Positions 11,427-25,300 of a stretch of 64,000 bases of DNA are shown piece by piece; position 1 is the stretch's first letter, and every line of letters starts with the position of its first letter. Under the pieces are notes generated by a model, which worked only from the letters and a program-made list of their open reading frames with translations, was not told where the DNA came from and searched no databases. Origin of the DNA: Aspidiotus rigidus (taxonomy: Eukaryota; Arthropoda; Insecta; Hemiptera; Diaspididae); the NCBI GenBank assembly GCA_035079385.1, contig JAVHKY010000052.1:2790001-2854000 (forward strand), given 5' to 3'. The translations under genes and the position numbers were made by a program.

Positions 11427-14400
11427 GTTTGTTAATGGGCACGCTAATGACGCACATACAGATCAGCTGCATCAACCAATCAGTGACCTTACGTTGTCCA
11501 TCCACCACAAATGTGATAATAGAAGTAGCTCAATACATTAGTTTTTTACCGTCAAAAGATTCAGTTGTGTGCGATTCAAGCAAGCTATTACAAAACAACT
11601 GGCTGAATCAACAGTTCACCAATTGCCAGTGGCCTAGATCATTGCAAGTAAGGCCACGAACTAGCACATAATTGGAATGATGTAATATTGCTTAGAAATC
11701 ATTTACCGGTATTTGAAAAAATTGTAAAAGTATGAATAAATAAAGTCTTCACAAGAAAATTGTATACCTATGTCGCGTCAAAACAAAGTCAGAAAGTACT
11801 GGTATTTCTCTTTTTTTTTTCGACGTCAAGTGGGGGGTGGGGTGGTCTCTCGTGGAAAGTATTAAAGGAAAGAAGGTTCCTTCGCCCGTCCAACTTTTTC
11901 GGATTGCACGCGGCTCATCGCCGCTAAATTTTCAAGTTTATTGTTTTTCTATAAAGTTTTCATGAGGCATAACACAAAGCTATCTTCCCGCAGACTTCAT
12001 CTTGCTTTAGCTTATTTTTGTAATTTCCAATCATTCTCCCTACTATTGGCCGGTCACTTTCTATGCTTCTTCACCATTGCAGCTTCATTACAATGTTCAG
12101 CGCCAGAAGGTTACAATACAATGTTTTTTTGCTTTCGTGAAAAGTTTGCGTGTTCCTTCCTTGGAGAATCACATGTAGGCCCACTATGGTCTCAATTATT
12201 TCAGACTATGGGGATCATTGCTTCAGAATACACTTCACTATCTTCGCTCTAAGAGGCTGGTGGCTTGCAGTTGATCTCTGTTTAGCTTTCTAACAGTCCA
12301 CCCTCCTTATTTTTTTAAGGCTTTCAATGCAGTTGCTTGGTATAATATTGATGAATACTCCTTGGCTCTTTAAAGACAAAATTATCTACTCACTGTGCAA
12401 GGTAAGTCAAAAAAGTGGTATACGTGTCGGAGTATTGACCCCTTTTTCAAGAGAATTACATCTCTCTAATCATGTAGTCTTATGAGATAGCAGACAAATT
12501 GCTAAACAGGGGCCGGCATATGTCAAAATTTTTGTGCAGCGAAATAGTCCTTCTTGCGCTGAACTATGCGTACTTGGTGACAAACGTTTCATCAATTAAA
12601 GTCCCACCCCAATGTGGAAGTTGGTTTAGGGATTTCATTCATTTTCAAAGGTGAACTGTTTTTTTAGCGATTATCGCTTCTTGTTCAACTAGATCGCCAT
12701 CCTTCAGATTTGATACCAAAATTGCAGGCAACAATGATATTTTCTTCTGCTCTTTTACATCACCTACTGCACCAAGTACCTTTCAAAATTCGCATCTGGT
12801 GAGAATTAAAAAATCTGATTCGTTAATTCGGTAAATTTTGTTTTATACTCGTATAGAGCTTACTAAAGAAGAAAAATTTCGGCAATAACATATAATTTTC
12901 AATCAAGTGCACACACGTATATTTAACCTGGACGTTTCGGTACGACCCGCATACCATCTTCAGCAAGAAAACGAAATAAATTGAGGAGAATCGTACAAAA
13001 GTTTACAACAAAACTCTAATCAGAGGAGCGTGCAGGACTAGACGAAGACGATGAGTAATCTCTAATCATCTTCTTATAAACAGTACATAGATTTTCAGTA
13101 TCAGTTTTATAATTCACAGTGTTATTACGAGTGATATTAATAACCTCGAGCAATTTTCTTTTAGAAGAAATTCTGCTCACGAGCTAAGATACTACAGTAT
13201 TATCGAAATCAAAAAGGTGTCTCTCTTCTATGGCATATGTGGCTAGAGCAGTGTGGCGGATCTGATTTTCAACGTCGTTTTTGTGTTGCGATAGTCTCGC
13301 CTTAAGAAGTTAAGAAATCTCGTCCACATAAACTTGAGAACAGCCAGAACATGGAGTACTATAGACAACACCTGATGCTTTTCCTTTGGGGGTAGGGTCT
13401 TTAGTCTTAGAAAGAAAATTGTTTGGCTGGTGTTGTTCTCACTGAAAGAGATAACTACTTAGAGTCAAATTTTTGGAGTACCCTCTGAATCGCCAAACTG
13501 CTCGGACCATGAAAGGAATAGATCGAAAACGTTGACCAGCTTTGGCCCTCTGGATTTACCCCCCCATTGTACCCGTTCAATAATGTCTTCAGGGTAACAG
13601 TTCATTCCAACAACTGCTTCCATCTTCTGAAGCATGTCATTTATGAATGAAAGGTCGGAGCTGGTCAACAATCTCTTTCTCAAGTTTCTTATCGTATTAA
13701 ATTTCGTACTATACGGTTGATTGCAGTGATAATGATGTATTATTCTGTCTGTACTCGTAAATTTTGGTAATGACAAAACGTTAACTTACTATTTCTAATC
13801 AATTTGAGCATACGTCTCCCCGAATTGACAATACTCCTTTCCTAGACAGAATGTAAGGATCTCAAAAAATAAATCTTTATCAATGAGGTATGTGCACGTT
13901 CTAATCGGCGATTTACATTCTGGTCTCATCTTTTTCCTCTTGCTCCGCCGAAGATTCTCTAATAACTGCCTCCGTGTCGCATACCATCACGAGTGCCAGC
14001 ATTTGTGGTACGTGTCGGAATAGCCGAGTTAGCCACTTTTTTCCACCTCTTATTTGTTATTTTGATTAGTTAACCTTTGAAACTTTTCTTGTGTGGGGAT
14101 GCTCTTATGTATAGTAAAGATGCGATTTTCTATGTTACGGCTCATCATATAGAGAATTTTTCATCCAATTAATCCGTCGAATTAATAAAATGCGCTCACA
14201 ACAAAATATCACTTTATTGAACCAATAAAGAAATGGAAAGTCGAAAAAATTACGAATTTTATCTAACTGACCGATTAAAACGATTAAGATGTACGGTCAC
14301 CGCAGAAATATAATTAACAACGACATGTTTCGGGTGAACACCCATTATCAAGATACATAAAATATGAACTAACCGGAAATTTCGACAACACTAATGATGA

Positions 14401-16287
14401 AAAAGAAAAAAGAAAAAAAAAAAGGAAAAAAGCGAGGAGGAGGGTAAACTACCAAGAAAAAACATGAACGGAGGATGAGTAATTAGGACAATGGATAAAT
14501 TTTATCTATTAAACTAAATTCAGGAATATATTCGTTAAGGACGACGGAATCGTGATCACTAATGTGACGAGTGATCTCGATGGCCTCAAGAGCTAGACGT
14601 TTACGATACCTATTTTCCTCATGAAGTAGAACTTCGGTGTCTTCCTCAAAAGTATGATTCATCTGAAGGAGATGAGCTGCAAAAGCTGATTTCTTTCTAC
14701 TATCAGTAAGCGCCTGAAGGTGTTCGTTAATTCTAACAGAAGCTTGACGACCTGACTCACCTATGTATATGGCTGGGCACTCCTTACATTCAAGTTTGTT
14801 GACTCGGTCCACTCCTCTCAAGTTTTGGAATAGGGTCCTTGAGTCTAAAAGGATGTTACTCATGGAGGAACATGAGTAAAAAGCGGGTCAAAAGTAGGGT
14901 TTAAGGCATTGGGAGGTGGATGAGGAAACCCGAAACATATCGTTGTTAATTATATTTCTGCGGTGACCGTACATCTTAATCGTTTTAATCGGTCAGTTAG
15001 ATAAAATTCGTAATTTTTTCGACTTTCCATTTCTTTATTGGTTCAATAAAGTGATATTTTGTTGTGAGCGCATTTTATTAATTCGACGGATTAATTGTAT
15101 GAAAAATTCTCTTTGCTCTTATATTTCTAATTCATCGTACCATAGACTTTATATCTATCTCTCTAATCCATTGCAATCCATCGGCAACACTGTTGTATAA
15201 TCGGTATACCTTCGAATGTCTTTTGTAATATATATATATGTTACGGTAAATGTTTATAATCGGAGAATGTATAGAAAAATCGGGAATTATGTACATTTCC
15301 CAAAGTTATCAGAAATAGTGCGGTGAATGTGTAAAATTTCACAGAATCGCCGGCGATTCTGAACATTCGCCAGGGGTGGTTGGGCCTTGTATAAAATAAT
15401 TTATATTTTGATCTGGAATTTGAGTGTACTCACCAAAAATAATTCTTAATCGTCGTGTTTGTTGGCGCAGGAGGTGCTGTTATGGTATTTTGAATTGCAT
15501 AGTCGGCCTTCATTTTTGCACGAACATCGACTTGTGCGGCAATCTTTTCTGCAAGTACACCGAGTGTATCCTTGGCCTCCTGTAATGGACGAGCTTCTTG
15601 CGCACTCACGTAGGGAGATTACTTTATTTGGCACGTCAGCGGAGCTTACAAACTGGTCATTACATGTGGTGAATTGGTTGCGAGTATATAGCTGGTTCAG
15701 TTTTCCAAATTTTGTACCTATCTTGTAGTTGCCGTCAGTGCAGGAGAGGACAACTCCAAGGACGTTGCGGAAGTCTCCGCGTGCTCTGTCCACCTCGGGG
15801 ATGGGAATGCGCACTGTTTCTCCTACTTCCGCCTCTCTGTGTCTCTCCTTAGACAGCTTTACCATTTTTGCAGCCTGCTCGGTGAGGGCGTCCTTTGCTG
15901 CTGATCGCTTCTTGCGGATGGTTGTCGTTCGCTTCTCCACATTCACAGCATCAGTCTCAGGGTCGCTGGTCTTAGTACTTTCGGGCAACTCATCAGGATC
16001 GTCGACACACTCCTCCTCGTTTGTGGATGCAGAAGCAAGGAGGGATTCAATCAGTTCTTGATGAAGGGCCACTCTTTCATACAGATTACTTATTCACCTG
16101 TTTCAACATGCATATCAGTAAGCCTCTTCGTCATTAGTCACATTCGCCAATACAGGCTGGGAATTGTATACAAACACCGGTCATTCTATACAATTTTTGA
16201 CAATTACATACAGTTCCCAAAATACGTGATAATTCTATACAATCTCCGGTTTTTCTATAGAATTACCGGGTTATGTACATTTACCGT

Positions 16288-16326
<39 letters not shown>

Positions 16327-19300
16327 TTATACGACTCTCGTTTGTTTGCATATTATTATTAGAATACAACACGTTCATTTTCTCTTTTTCATCAGCCCGG
16401 ATAATGGGAACCAAATATTTGATATCCAGTAAAAATTTCAACCAACACAAATACAACACAGATTTATCTTGGGTAATCTATTAAAATAATTAGTCCGAGT
16501 TGATGAGTCTACGGTCGGCTTACAGATTAAAGTTTACAGCGAAAACTATCTAAATAAAATTCAATAAAATAATACTTAATTATCATTGTTTCCAACATTA
16601 AATTTTATTTTTTTTGCATTACCTCTTTTACTACTGTGAAATATTTCTTTGTTCGCAGTACTCTTTACTACAAACTGCAGTTGAGGCATGTCGTTCGAAA
16701 GAAGAGTGCCAAATGCAGGTACTTCAACCGAACAGTCATATTAATCCATGTCCGTCTGTGCCAACTTACATCAAAGTGACTTACCAATGTCGGCCTCGTA
16801 AGTTGAAATTATGTTCCTACTCAGAAAAATTGATTACTCATACCTGTGTAGTCTACCAACCTGTGTAGTCTACCAGTGAGGTAAAGTTGATGTCACTGAT
16901 AGGTAATACTATCAAAAATTCCATTCAAGTATACGGTTCTACCTTCAGAAATAGAAATTTAAAAAACCCAACGTTTCGAATGTACAATATTCATCTCCGG
17001 GGTCGAAAAAGCTACTGAAGAGTAGCACATAAGATTACTTTCTTACAACTTAGGTAACGGTGTCCAAATCTGAACAGGTAGAAGATTAAATTAGTTAGTA
17101 GACTGTACCTAAGTACATTGATTACGACGCTGACTCATGTGGATCATGGGCGCGAGTAGGTACAACTGACGTAATACCGGTATGCATCGAATTTCCTCGT
17201 TTTCCAATGGACTGAGTTTTTTGTGATAACAAAATAAATACCTTCGATATTACCAAGCGCAATTTTACTCCCATGAGAAATACACGGGGAGCAAAGATCA
17301 ATATGAAATTAAACAAAAATTAAAAAGGATTGAGGGCAAAAAAGTTTATTTTTATGATGTGTGAGGTAATCAGCTTCCAAAATTGAACTTTTAACCCCTC
17401 AATTCTTTCTCAATTTTAATTAATACCATATGATCGGTTTGCTTCCTATGTTTTCTTATGGGGAGCAAATTTGCGATTGGAAATATTTTGGGTACTTTTG
17501 CTACTGTAATCACACTATAATTGATATTTTGTTATCACGAAAAACTCAGTCTATTTCAACATTGCTTCTCGGCTCTTTGTTTTAATATCATTGTCTTTAT
17601 AGCATAGAATCAAAGCCTTTTCAAAGTCAAAAAGATGACCCGTATCCGTAGAGTGAGTACAAAGGGCCGTATTTATAAGTCGGTTCTTGAATCTTAATAC
17701 CCCTAGCTCTTTTGTGCTGTAGTAATGGACTGAATTATCGTGACGTCACTTATTGTAAACTCCTACCAAGTACCAACAACGCGCGAACACACTTCAAAAA
17801 TCCTCTGTTTTTGGTTCTCACTTCTCACATTATTGATTCTCAAAAGAAATACACTGGAGCGTTTCGATCACACGTTCAAATTGAAAAATCAGAAATAAAT
17901 AAAAAATTATGTGTTCATATTCAGAAGTAGGAGCTCTCAAGTTTTTGAAAATGTACCTCGTCGGCCTAGAGTCAAAATGTTGTAACTCCCAAAATTAGTG
18001 GTTTTGAGTTGATGATGGTTTTTAGTTCTCGTGATGATAATTCATCGTATAATAAAATGATGTATATTATAATTCATTAATTATGCGAAAAATAACAAAT
18101 TATTTTCCATTTCTTGTAACTCCATTTAGCACCACAGAAATTTATTTTTTGACTCTCCTGTAAAATTACCATTTTCTGAGATACAACATTTTGACTCTAG
18201 GCCGACGACCTGCGGTTCTTCATCTATTTCTGGTATTTTCAAATCTGAACGTAAGATCGAAACGTTCCTGATGTGTAATTTCTTAAGCCTGGCACACACG
18301 ATGCTAATATACGAGCGTGCTACAAAGCGTTGACCAATCAGAAGATACTAGCATGGTTAACGCAAGCAAAAAGTTGAAAATTTTCAACTTTTTCCATGCT
18401 AGTAGTCTCTGATTCAACCCCGGATTTAGGGGGGGGGCAAGAGGGCCATGGTCCCGGGCCTCCACCAAAGAGAGGCCTCCACCACCCTCACTTTTTTTGG
18501 TGGGGGGGGGAGGGCAATTGGGTAGAAAAATTTAATAGGGGCCTCCACCGCCGCTGACCCCCGGGCCCAAAAATCCTAAATCCGGGGTTGTCTGATTGGT
18601 CAACGCTTTGTAACTCGCTTGCATGACTAGCATCGTGTGTACCAGGCTTTAGACCATTAAGAGAGGTAGACGGTTAGCGTTTCATAAAAGCCCGTGTTAC
18701 AGAGTGTGACCAACATCAAATACACGCGCGCTTACGGAGAAATTCCCTTTATAATCAGCTGTTCTCATGTATTAGGTATAGGATGATGGTCACAGCATTC
18801 TGTAAACGTTGGCCGTCTATCTCTCTTAATGGCCTACGGTGTATTGTATTTCTTATGGAGCATTTTTTTGTTTACAAACCAAGTTGGTAATTTAGGGTAA
18901 AACTGACAATTTAGGTGTTCACACTTTGGCTTTGTTTACATAAATGTGTGAGTGGAGCGGGATGCGGAGAATACCAACTTGGGGGCATATCTGGGTAGAT
19001 CAGGAGAAAAAGACTTTTTTTCACGTGATTGCAATTGAAAGAGATGTCCCATCAGATGTAAAATTACAAGAAAAATAAATTTAGTTCTCTTCAATTTCTC
19101 ACAAAATCCGTTTTCGATATACATCGATTATTCCTAAAACTACCCGTAAAAGCCTGCGTTATTTTGCCCCCAAGTTGATAAGAACGCGTTCTGTGACGTC
19201 ATGTGTGAATCGCTTATATTGGGGTGAACCGATGCGGAGCTTGTGACGTCACGATAATTCAGTCCATTAATTTTGTTGCCTAACAATAGACTGATTCCCT

Positions 19301-22300
19301 GGTGGCATCAATGAATCAAGTAAGCGCAAACAAGTCACAAACTAAGCAGGTCAGATGCTGCACCTGTCTCCCTTTGAAGATGTAAACAAACTTTTTATGT
19401 AGATATTAATTCTCACAAGAATCACCAAGTGTTTGCAAAAACGTTAAAATAAACAATTATGTATGTTAATATACAAAGTGAAAGGTTTGTATTTCATAAA
19501 ACAAGACCATTTGTTTTGAACAAATCTTTTATTTTTGAAATATTTGTGTTTTAGTCTTTGACTATACATATACCTCGACTTATGGACTGAGCTTTGTCCA
19601 TATACTGCAATGTTAAACAAGCGTGGAAACATGTATAGCGTGCGGAGGACACCAACATAGGCAGCATGGGTGAGTGCGTGGAGGAATAACAGCTCGTCCT
19701 CCCTCTGCAATCAACCGCGTCACCTATTCTGAGTCCTCTGCATTTTATTTTGGGAAATATATACTGGCCCGTAACAAATTAAGAGTACCCCGTCACAGAG
19801 AATGTTGTCCGACGTCATTTTTTGCCCGCGAAATGTAAGTTAATGACGACATGTTTAGACGCGTCATGAAAATAAGGTAGCACTGAATTTTTTACGAAGG
19901 GGAAACTGTCATAAAATGATTCACCCTACAAAAGTTTCCGATGTTTATTATCACCTCACAAAGATCGAGTACCTAAGTCAATTTATTTCTGCTACAAGTG
20001 TAAACTTGAAGATTCATGCATCGATTCAAGTCGCTTAGCTCAGTCCATAAGAGGTATATAGTCAAAGGTTTTAGTGAATGTTATGTGATCCTTATGGGAA
20101 ATAACATGCAGAAGGTTTGTTTACATTTTGTTTTTGGAGGGAGACAGCTGCAGCAGGCAGGTCTGTTTTTAGTACAAATTGAACAAAATCACTGTTGTTT
20201 GTTCATAAGTATGTCGTCACAGGGAATTGATCTATTGTTCTGTTTCACCAATATAGATTTGACAACTGTGACGTTAGTGGTGAACACTCCCTATAGATTC
20301 AAGCTGACCCTACTACTGTGTTGTCTACAACATAGCTTGTTTCTTTCAATATAGAACAAAGACCTCATTGCGCTATACAGTTTTGTGGCGATGTGAAGAC
20401 CAGACGGCAGGTCAGTTTGTATGCTTACGGGACCCAAAAATTTCGGGGCTGAAAATTAGGAACACAATGAACAAAAGTTTTTTCTGTGACTTCCGCACAA
20501 GATATGGCTGTGAAACTTACGTATGTAGTAAAATGAACAGATATGGCTGTGAAACTTACGTATGTTGTAAAATGAACATTCCTCTTTTAATCTAATGTGC
20601 CATAGAGCATCAAATTCACAGTGGAAAAAGGCAATGAGACCATCAACTATTTGGACCTTACACTCAGAATGGAGAACAATAGGATAGAATACAAAATCTG
20701 AAGGAAGCCGACGCATACTGACACCATCATCCCAAATGACTCCTACTACCACCCCAGGCACAAATTAGCGGCAATCCAGAACTACTGCTATCGGGCAATT
20801 TCTATCCTCAAGAACAACAAAGAGAAGTGGAAAGAGATCGAGATAGTAAAGCAGATCGCAGAAGCCAATGGCTACCACAGACGTGTGGTGGATGGAGTCT
20901 TTGAGAAAATGGAAACAAAGAAAGGAACCTATGATAGCATAGTGAGAAAGTACTCCGGATCGATACCATATATAGGAAAGTACACTAACAAGGTGATGAA
21001 GGCGTTCAATGGCTACAATGTAAATGTGGGTATCCAGAATAACCAACCCATGGTGAAGAAAATCAGCAATGACCAGACGGAACAAAAGGACAGGGAAAGC
21101 TTGAGCGGAGTGTACAAGCTCGTTGTGAATAGTGCGAGGGGATCTATATCGGTGAGACTGGGAGAAAGTTGGAGATTAGGAGAAAGGAGCACAAAACGTC
21201 GAGGGAGAAAGAAGATGGCAAGTCACTGTTTGGCAAACACTGTAACAAGGAAAACCACGATGGGGAGGGAATATTTGAAGTTGCACAAAGAGAAGAAAAC
21301 TCTGGGAACAAATGGAGATTGCAAAAGCCAAGAGGGAGAAAGCCTGCCTCTTGAACAATGTAATCACATTTGACAGCGAAAAATTATTTGGCCTGGTGAT
21401 TGGACGAGAGAAGAAGAACAGAACCAACCAATGAGACGACAGGAATCCAGGTAGCCAATAGAAACGCAGCATTTAGGACAATAGATTGAACCAATCACGA
21501 AACAGTATGTTTTAGCCAATAAGAACACAATGTCTTATTATTGTAAGAATGAGTTTCTAAGAAGTGGACCAATCACAACACGGCATTGTTATAGCCAATA
21601 AGATCACAGTGTTATACTATAAAAAACTCATGGTTAAGGCCTTGTTCTCCAGTTGCGACACAACTGATGATGGGATAACACCCGAAAGTACTCATGTAGA
21701 AGCAACTAATAAAGTATATTTGTACAATTGAAAAACCCTTTTTCAATATTAGTGCTCTACTTACACCTCACTCACTCATTATGAGTTCCGAGATTCGAGA
21801 GTTCTAAAGATTCCAGATACAATGAAAACTCCGCGGTCACACACTATCTACCTGGTGGAATGCAATACCGGAAATAGATTAATTGGAGAACCTCCTGTCG
21901 AAAGAGCGAACGCCTTTTTGACAAATAGGTCCTCAATTGAAACCAATAATAAATCCATTGATGCTTACAGTTTCATTCCTGGATAAGCCTTAATCTTGCT
22001 CTTTATTGCAGCGTCCTTCCAAAGCAAAATAGGCTGTGAACATGACAAGGTGTCTTTTGAATGCGAACAGAATACCCGTCTAGTAATATTCTCTGCCAGT
22101 TATGGTCGTACACCTTACCAAAGTGCTCTATGTCCGCAACCACGAGGGGTAGCTGAAGAAAGTGAGTTGACAGAAGAAGAGAGAGAGAGAAAAAAAGGAA
22201 AGAAACGTTAAAAAATCGGGTCTATCTTTTTCGTTGCAGTATGCCTTCTAAGTTTTGCTACCGAACTTGTGATGGAACTTTGTCACGGGAAACGAAATTG

Positions 22301-25300
22301 CACGCTGGTTGCTGATTCAAAAACTTTTAAAAATCCATGCAAGGCAAACTCAAGAGTTTATTTGAAAGTTGTCTACGCTTGCGGTATGTATACTAAATTT
22401 CAAGATTTTTTTTAAATCGGTAGGTATTTTTCAAAAATGTCAGCTTTTATCGAAATTACCTACCCACTTTACAAAAAAATATTCAATTTTTTTCAAATTA
22501 CCCTCAGAATAATGTTGAATATTTTATTTTAAAAATTGACAAGTATATCATGCTTACTAAATTGACTCTGTACCCACAGTTCCAAGAAGAGTACTATTAG
22601 AAAAGTATGAAGAAAAGCCGAATTTAAACGAATTCTCCTTAGATGAGGAGTTTGACCGGCGTAAAGCTCTTGACTATCCGGAATCATCAGGACCCTTTCT
22701 AAATATTACCATTTGGCGTAAATACAATGAGAGTAATGGCAGTGCTATACAGTACCGACCTGAAGATATTACTCCCGATTCAATTTCGGATGGTAAGTAC
22801 CTATCTTTAAAGATTTGTGAGAGACTGATTGATAAAAGTAACATACGGATTGAGAGTGGAATTGAGGACCAGAAGAAATGACGTGCAGACAAAATCCTAC
22901 TTTAGATGACCATAAATGTAGGTACTTTATCCAGTAGGTGATAAGTATATGAAAACAAAATGAATCATAGGTACCGGTATACAAAATAACATGAATGCTA
23001 CCCCAGTTCTTTTTTTTTTTCAATTTCCATTAAACTCACAATTTTGCTCAACCTTCTTCCGGTCTCCACTACAAATATTTCACATTCATTTTCTCATAAG
23101 ATGTACAATTTTCACATCTAAGCGAATGCTCATTTCCTCTCAATTTTACTCCTTTCAGACGAAAAGCTGTACTTATGCTTAATAGGTGCTATTAGTGGAG
23201 TCCTGATCTCATTTGTTATATTTGCGGTTGTATGGCTAACATGGAGAAAACGCTCGCCGCGCAGCAGTGACGACAAATATCGAGGGAACATGAGCATTAG
23301 TAATACATCATTACCACACTCTTTCAACGACGTAATTAGTGAAGTAGATGCAGATATCACAATGGCTGAAATCATGCCATCTGTCACTGTTATATCCACC
23401 CACCACCACATATCATCTCCCGGGGAAGTGAGTAACATTCATCAGTTCAGCTGATATATGTACTTACTTATTACTAAAAACGGCTTCAGGGATTCAATAC
23501 CCTTTAGCCAAAAAGAAAAAAATTGCTAAAATCGAATACCGGTATTATAATAATTATATACGTGCATTCTATTACTGCACGTATAAACTACAGATATGAG
23601 AGTAAAATGAATTACCTAGCAAATTCGAAGAAAAAAAAACCGTTCCAATTCTACATCGAACATCGAACCTATATCTATCTGCGGGTAAAATGAATTGCTT
23701 ATAGCAAAATACCGATAGAAGAAAACATCGATTTAATCTTACATCGATTATCTCGCCTCTTTCAACGACCATATCTCGGACTATAGATGTCCAAATTCTC
23801 GATAAAAGATTGCTAACTTTGTTGGACGTAAGGTAAGAAAAATGAATTGACGAAAAGTTTTAATGACATCACACAGTATACACAGTCATGTGTTATGAAG
23901 ATCAGCGTGAAAATGAATTACCGGTACTCAATAGCAAATTGAAAGAACTCGATCGTCCTTTGCACCACATACCTAATTCACCCAATACAATTAAGCTAAA
24001 AAGTAGCTAAAGCCGAATAACGGTAACAATCTTCTCTTTGCACTTCATACCTGATTTTATGCGATACAATTTACTGCTTCGCAAATTGAAGGATAATTAA
24101 TTTGGCGCAAAAAGTTCTAATGACGTCACAATGTCCACACAATGATGGTAAGTAAGTATCTGATGGAGGAGAGCCAACAGGCAAAATAGAAAATAGTAGT
24201 CACTAAAGCACGATGATCCATCAGTGTCAACTTTTTGAATCAGAAATCCCTTCAATTGTAAGAAGTAAGTTAAAAGAAGAAAAGCAATTGAAATATTTGT
24301 GAAATGGAATTATGGTTGCATTCTGAAAATAAGAATAACTGAAGTGGAGTGGGAAACAAACTACAATGACGTAAGGATAGAAAAGATGATTGGAAGAAGA
24401 GAAGCAGTCGAGTCAGGTGGCGGTACTCAAATTTTAAGGCAGGAGAAAAAGAACGGATATGTTCAAGTTGGAATAATTGAGTGAAACAGGTAGGTGCGGG
24501 AGTTAGAAACCGCGTTGGAAATGATTACATAGGACAGAAGATACGACTGAGATTACATTGTAGGAAGTATGTTGATGTTGGAGAGTATGACAGGAAAAAA
24601 GATGATAAGATCGTCAGATTATCTGCATAATAAGATTTACATAAAGGTTGAGCATGGAAACCCAGGAGGAGATCAGAATGGTTAAGTTGAGAGTGACCAA
24701 TTCTAAGTTGAGCGAAGATAACCTCTTTATGATGGTAATTTCTGTTCAATGAAGACTGAGGATGGGTTCGTTTGTTGCAGGGTTGTTTTTTTTTTATGTG
24801 AGTGATAACAAGAAGCTAGAATTAACAGTTTTTATGGTTGTAAGTAGTTACAAGGTGGGATCGGTAATTTTGGGTAAGAGGGTGCAGTTTTTCGAACCCT
24901 GCCCCTCTCCTCTAATATTACTTACTTCCAAGTAAGTATTGTGGCTTTCATTGAGTTTCTTTGTCAGGTTGTTTTTTTTGAAGTCTAATGCAAGCTGTGC
25001 TTGCTCCCTCCCTCTAAAATGCACTAGGTGAGTGTTTGTCGATCGCCGGTGCAGGTAGTGATATACAAGTACAAATTCTTATCGTTGGTAGTTGTTCATT
25101 AGAGCTCGCGGTATCTCAGGGTATAACAAAAGTCTATGGACCATTAGAGATCTGGTATATAACGAAGTTCAATTCTTACATGTCAATAAATACATGGGGA
25201 CCGATTTCGGTAGCAGTGTTAAAGTTCATTTTTACCTAATGTAACTTCCTAATGGTCTTTATTCATGCTTGTAGGTAGTTAGATATGGTGAGGAAGGAAT

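Larger units (their letters stand above)
17723..19269. mobile_element. 1.5-kb element with perfect 27-bp inverted ends, stuffed with MITEs
   Basis: Positions 17723-17749 and 19243-19269 are exact inverted copies (27 of 27), starting TAATGGACTGAA and ending with the palindrome GTGACGTCAC. Three smaller inverted-repeat elements lie between them (17958-18208, 18286-18649, 18654-18832), one of which itself contains another (18415-18590). No transposase frame is visible. The pattern fits an old DNA element used as a landing zone. Confidence 0.6.

Noticed and set aside
21996..22011. In-frame ATG before the second lectin exon as a separate gene start
   Set aside because: It lies in the intron before the CAG acceptor, and phase joins the exon to the upstream lectin exon at 16797.
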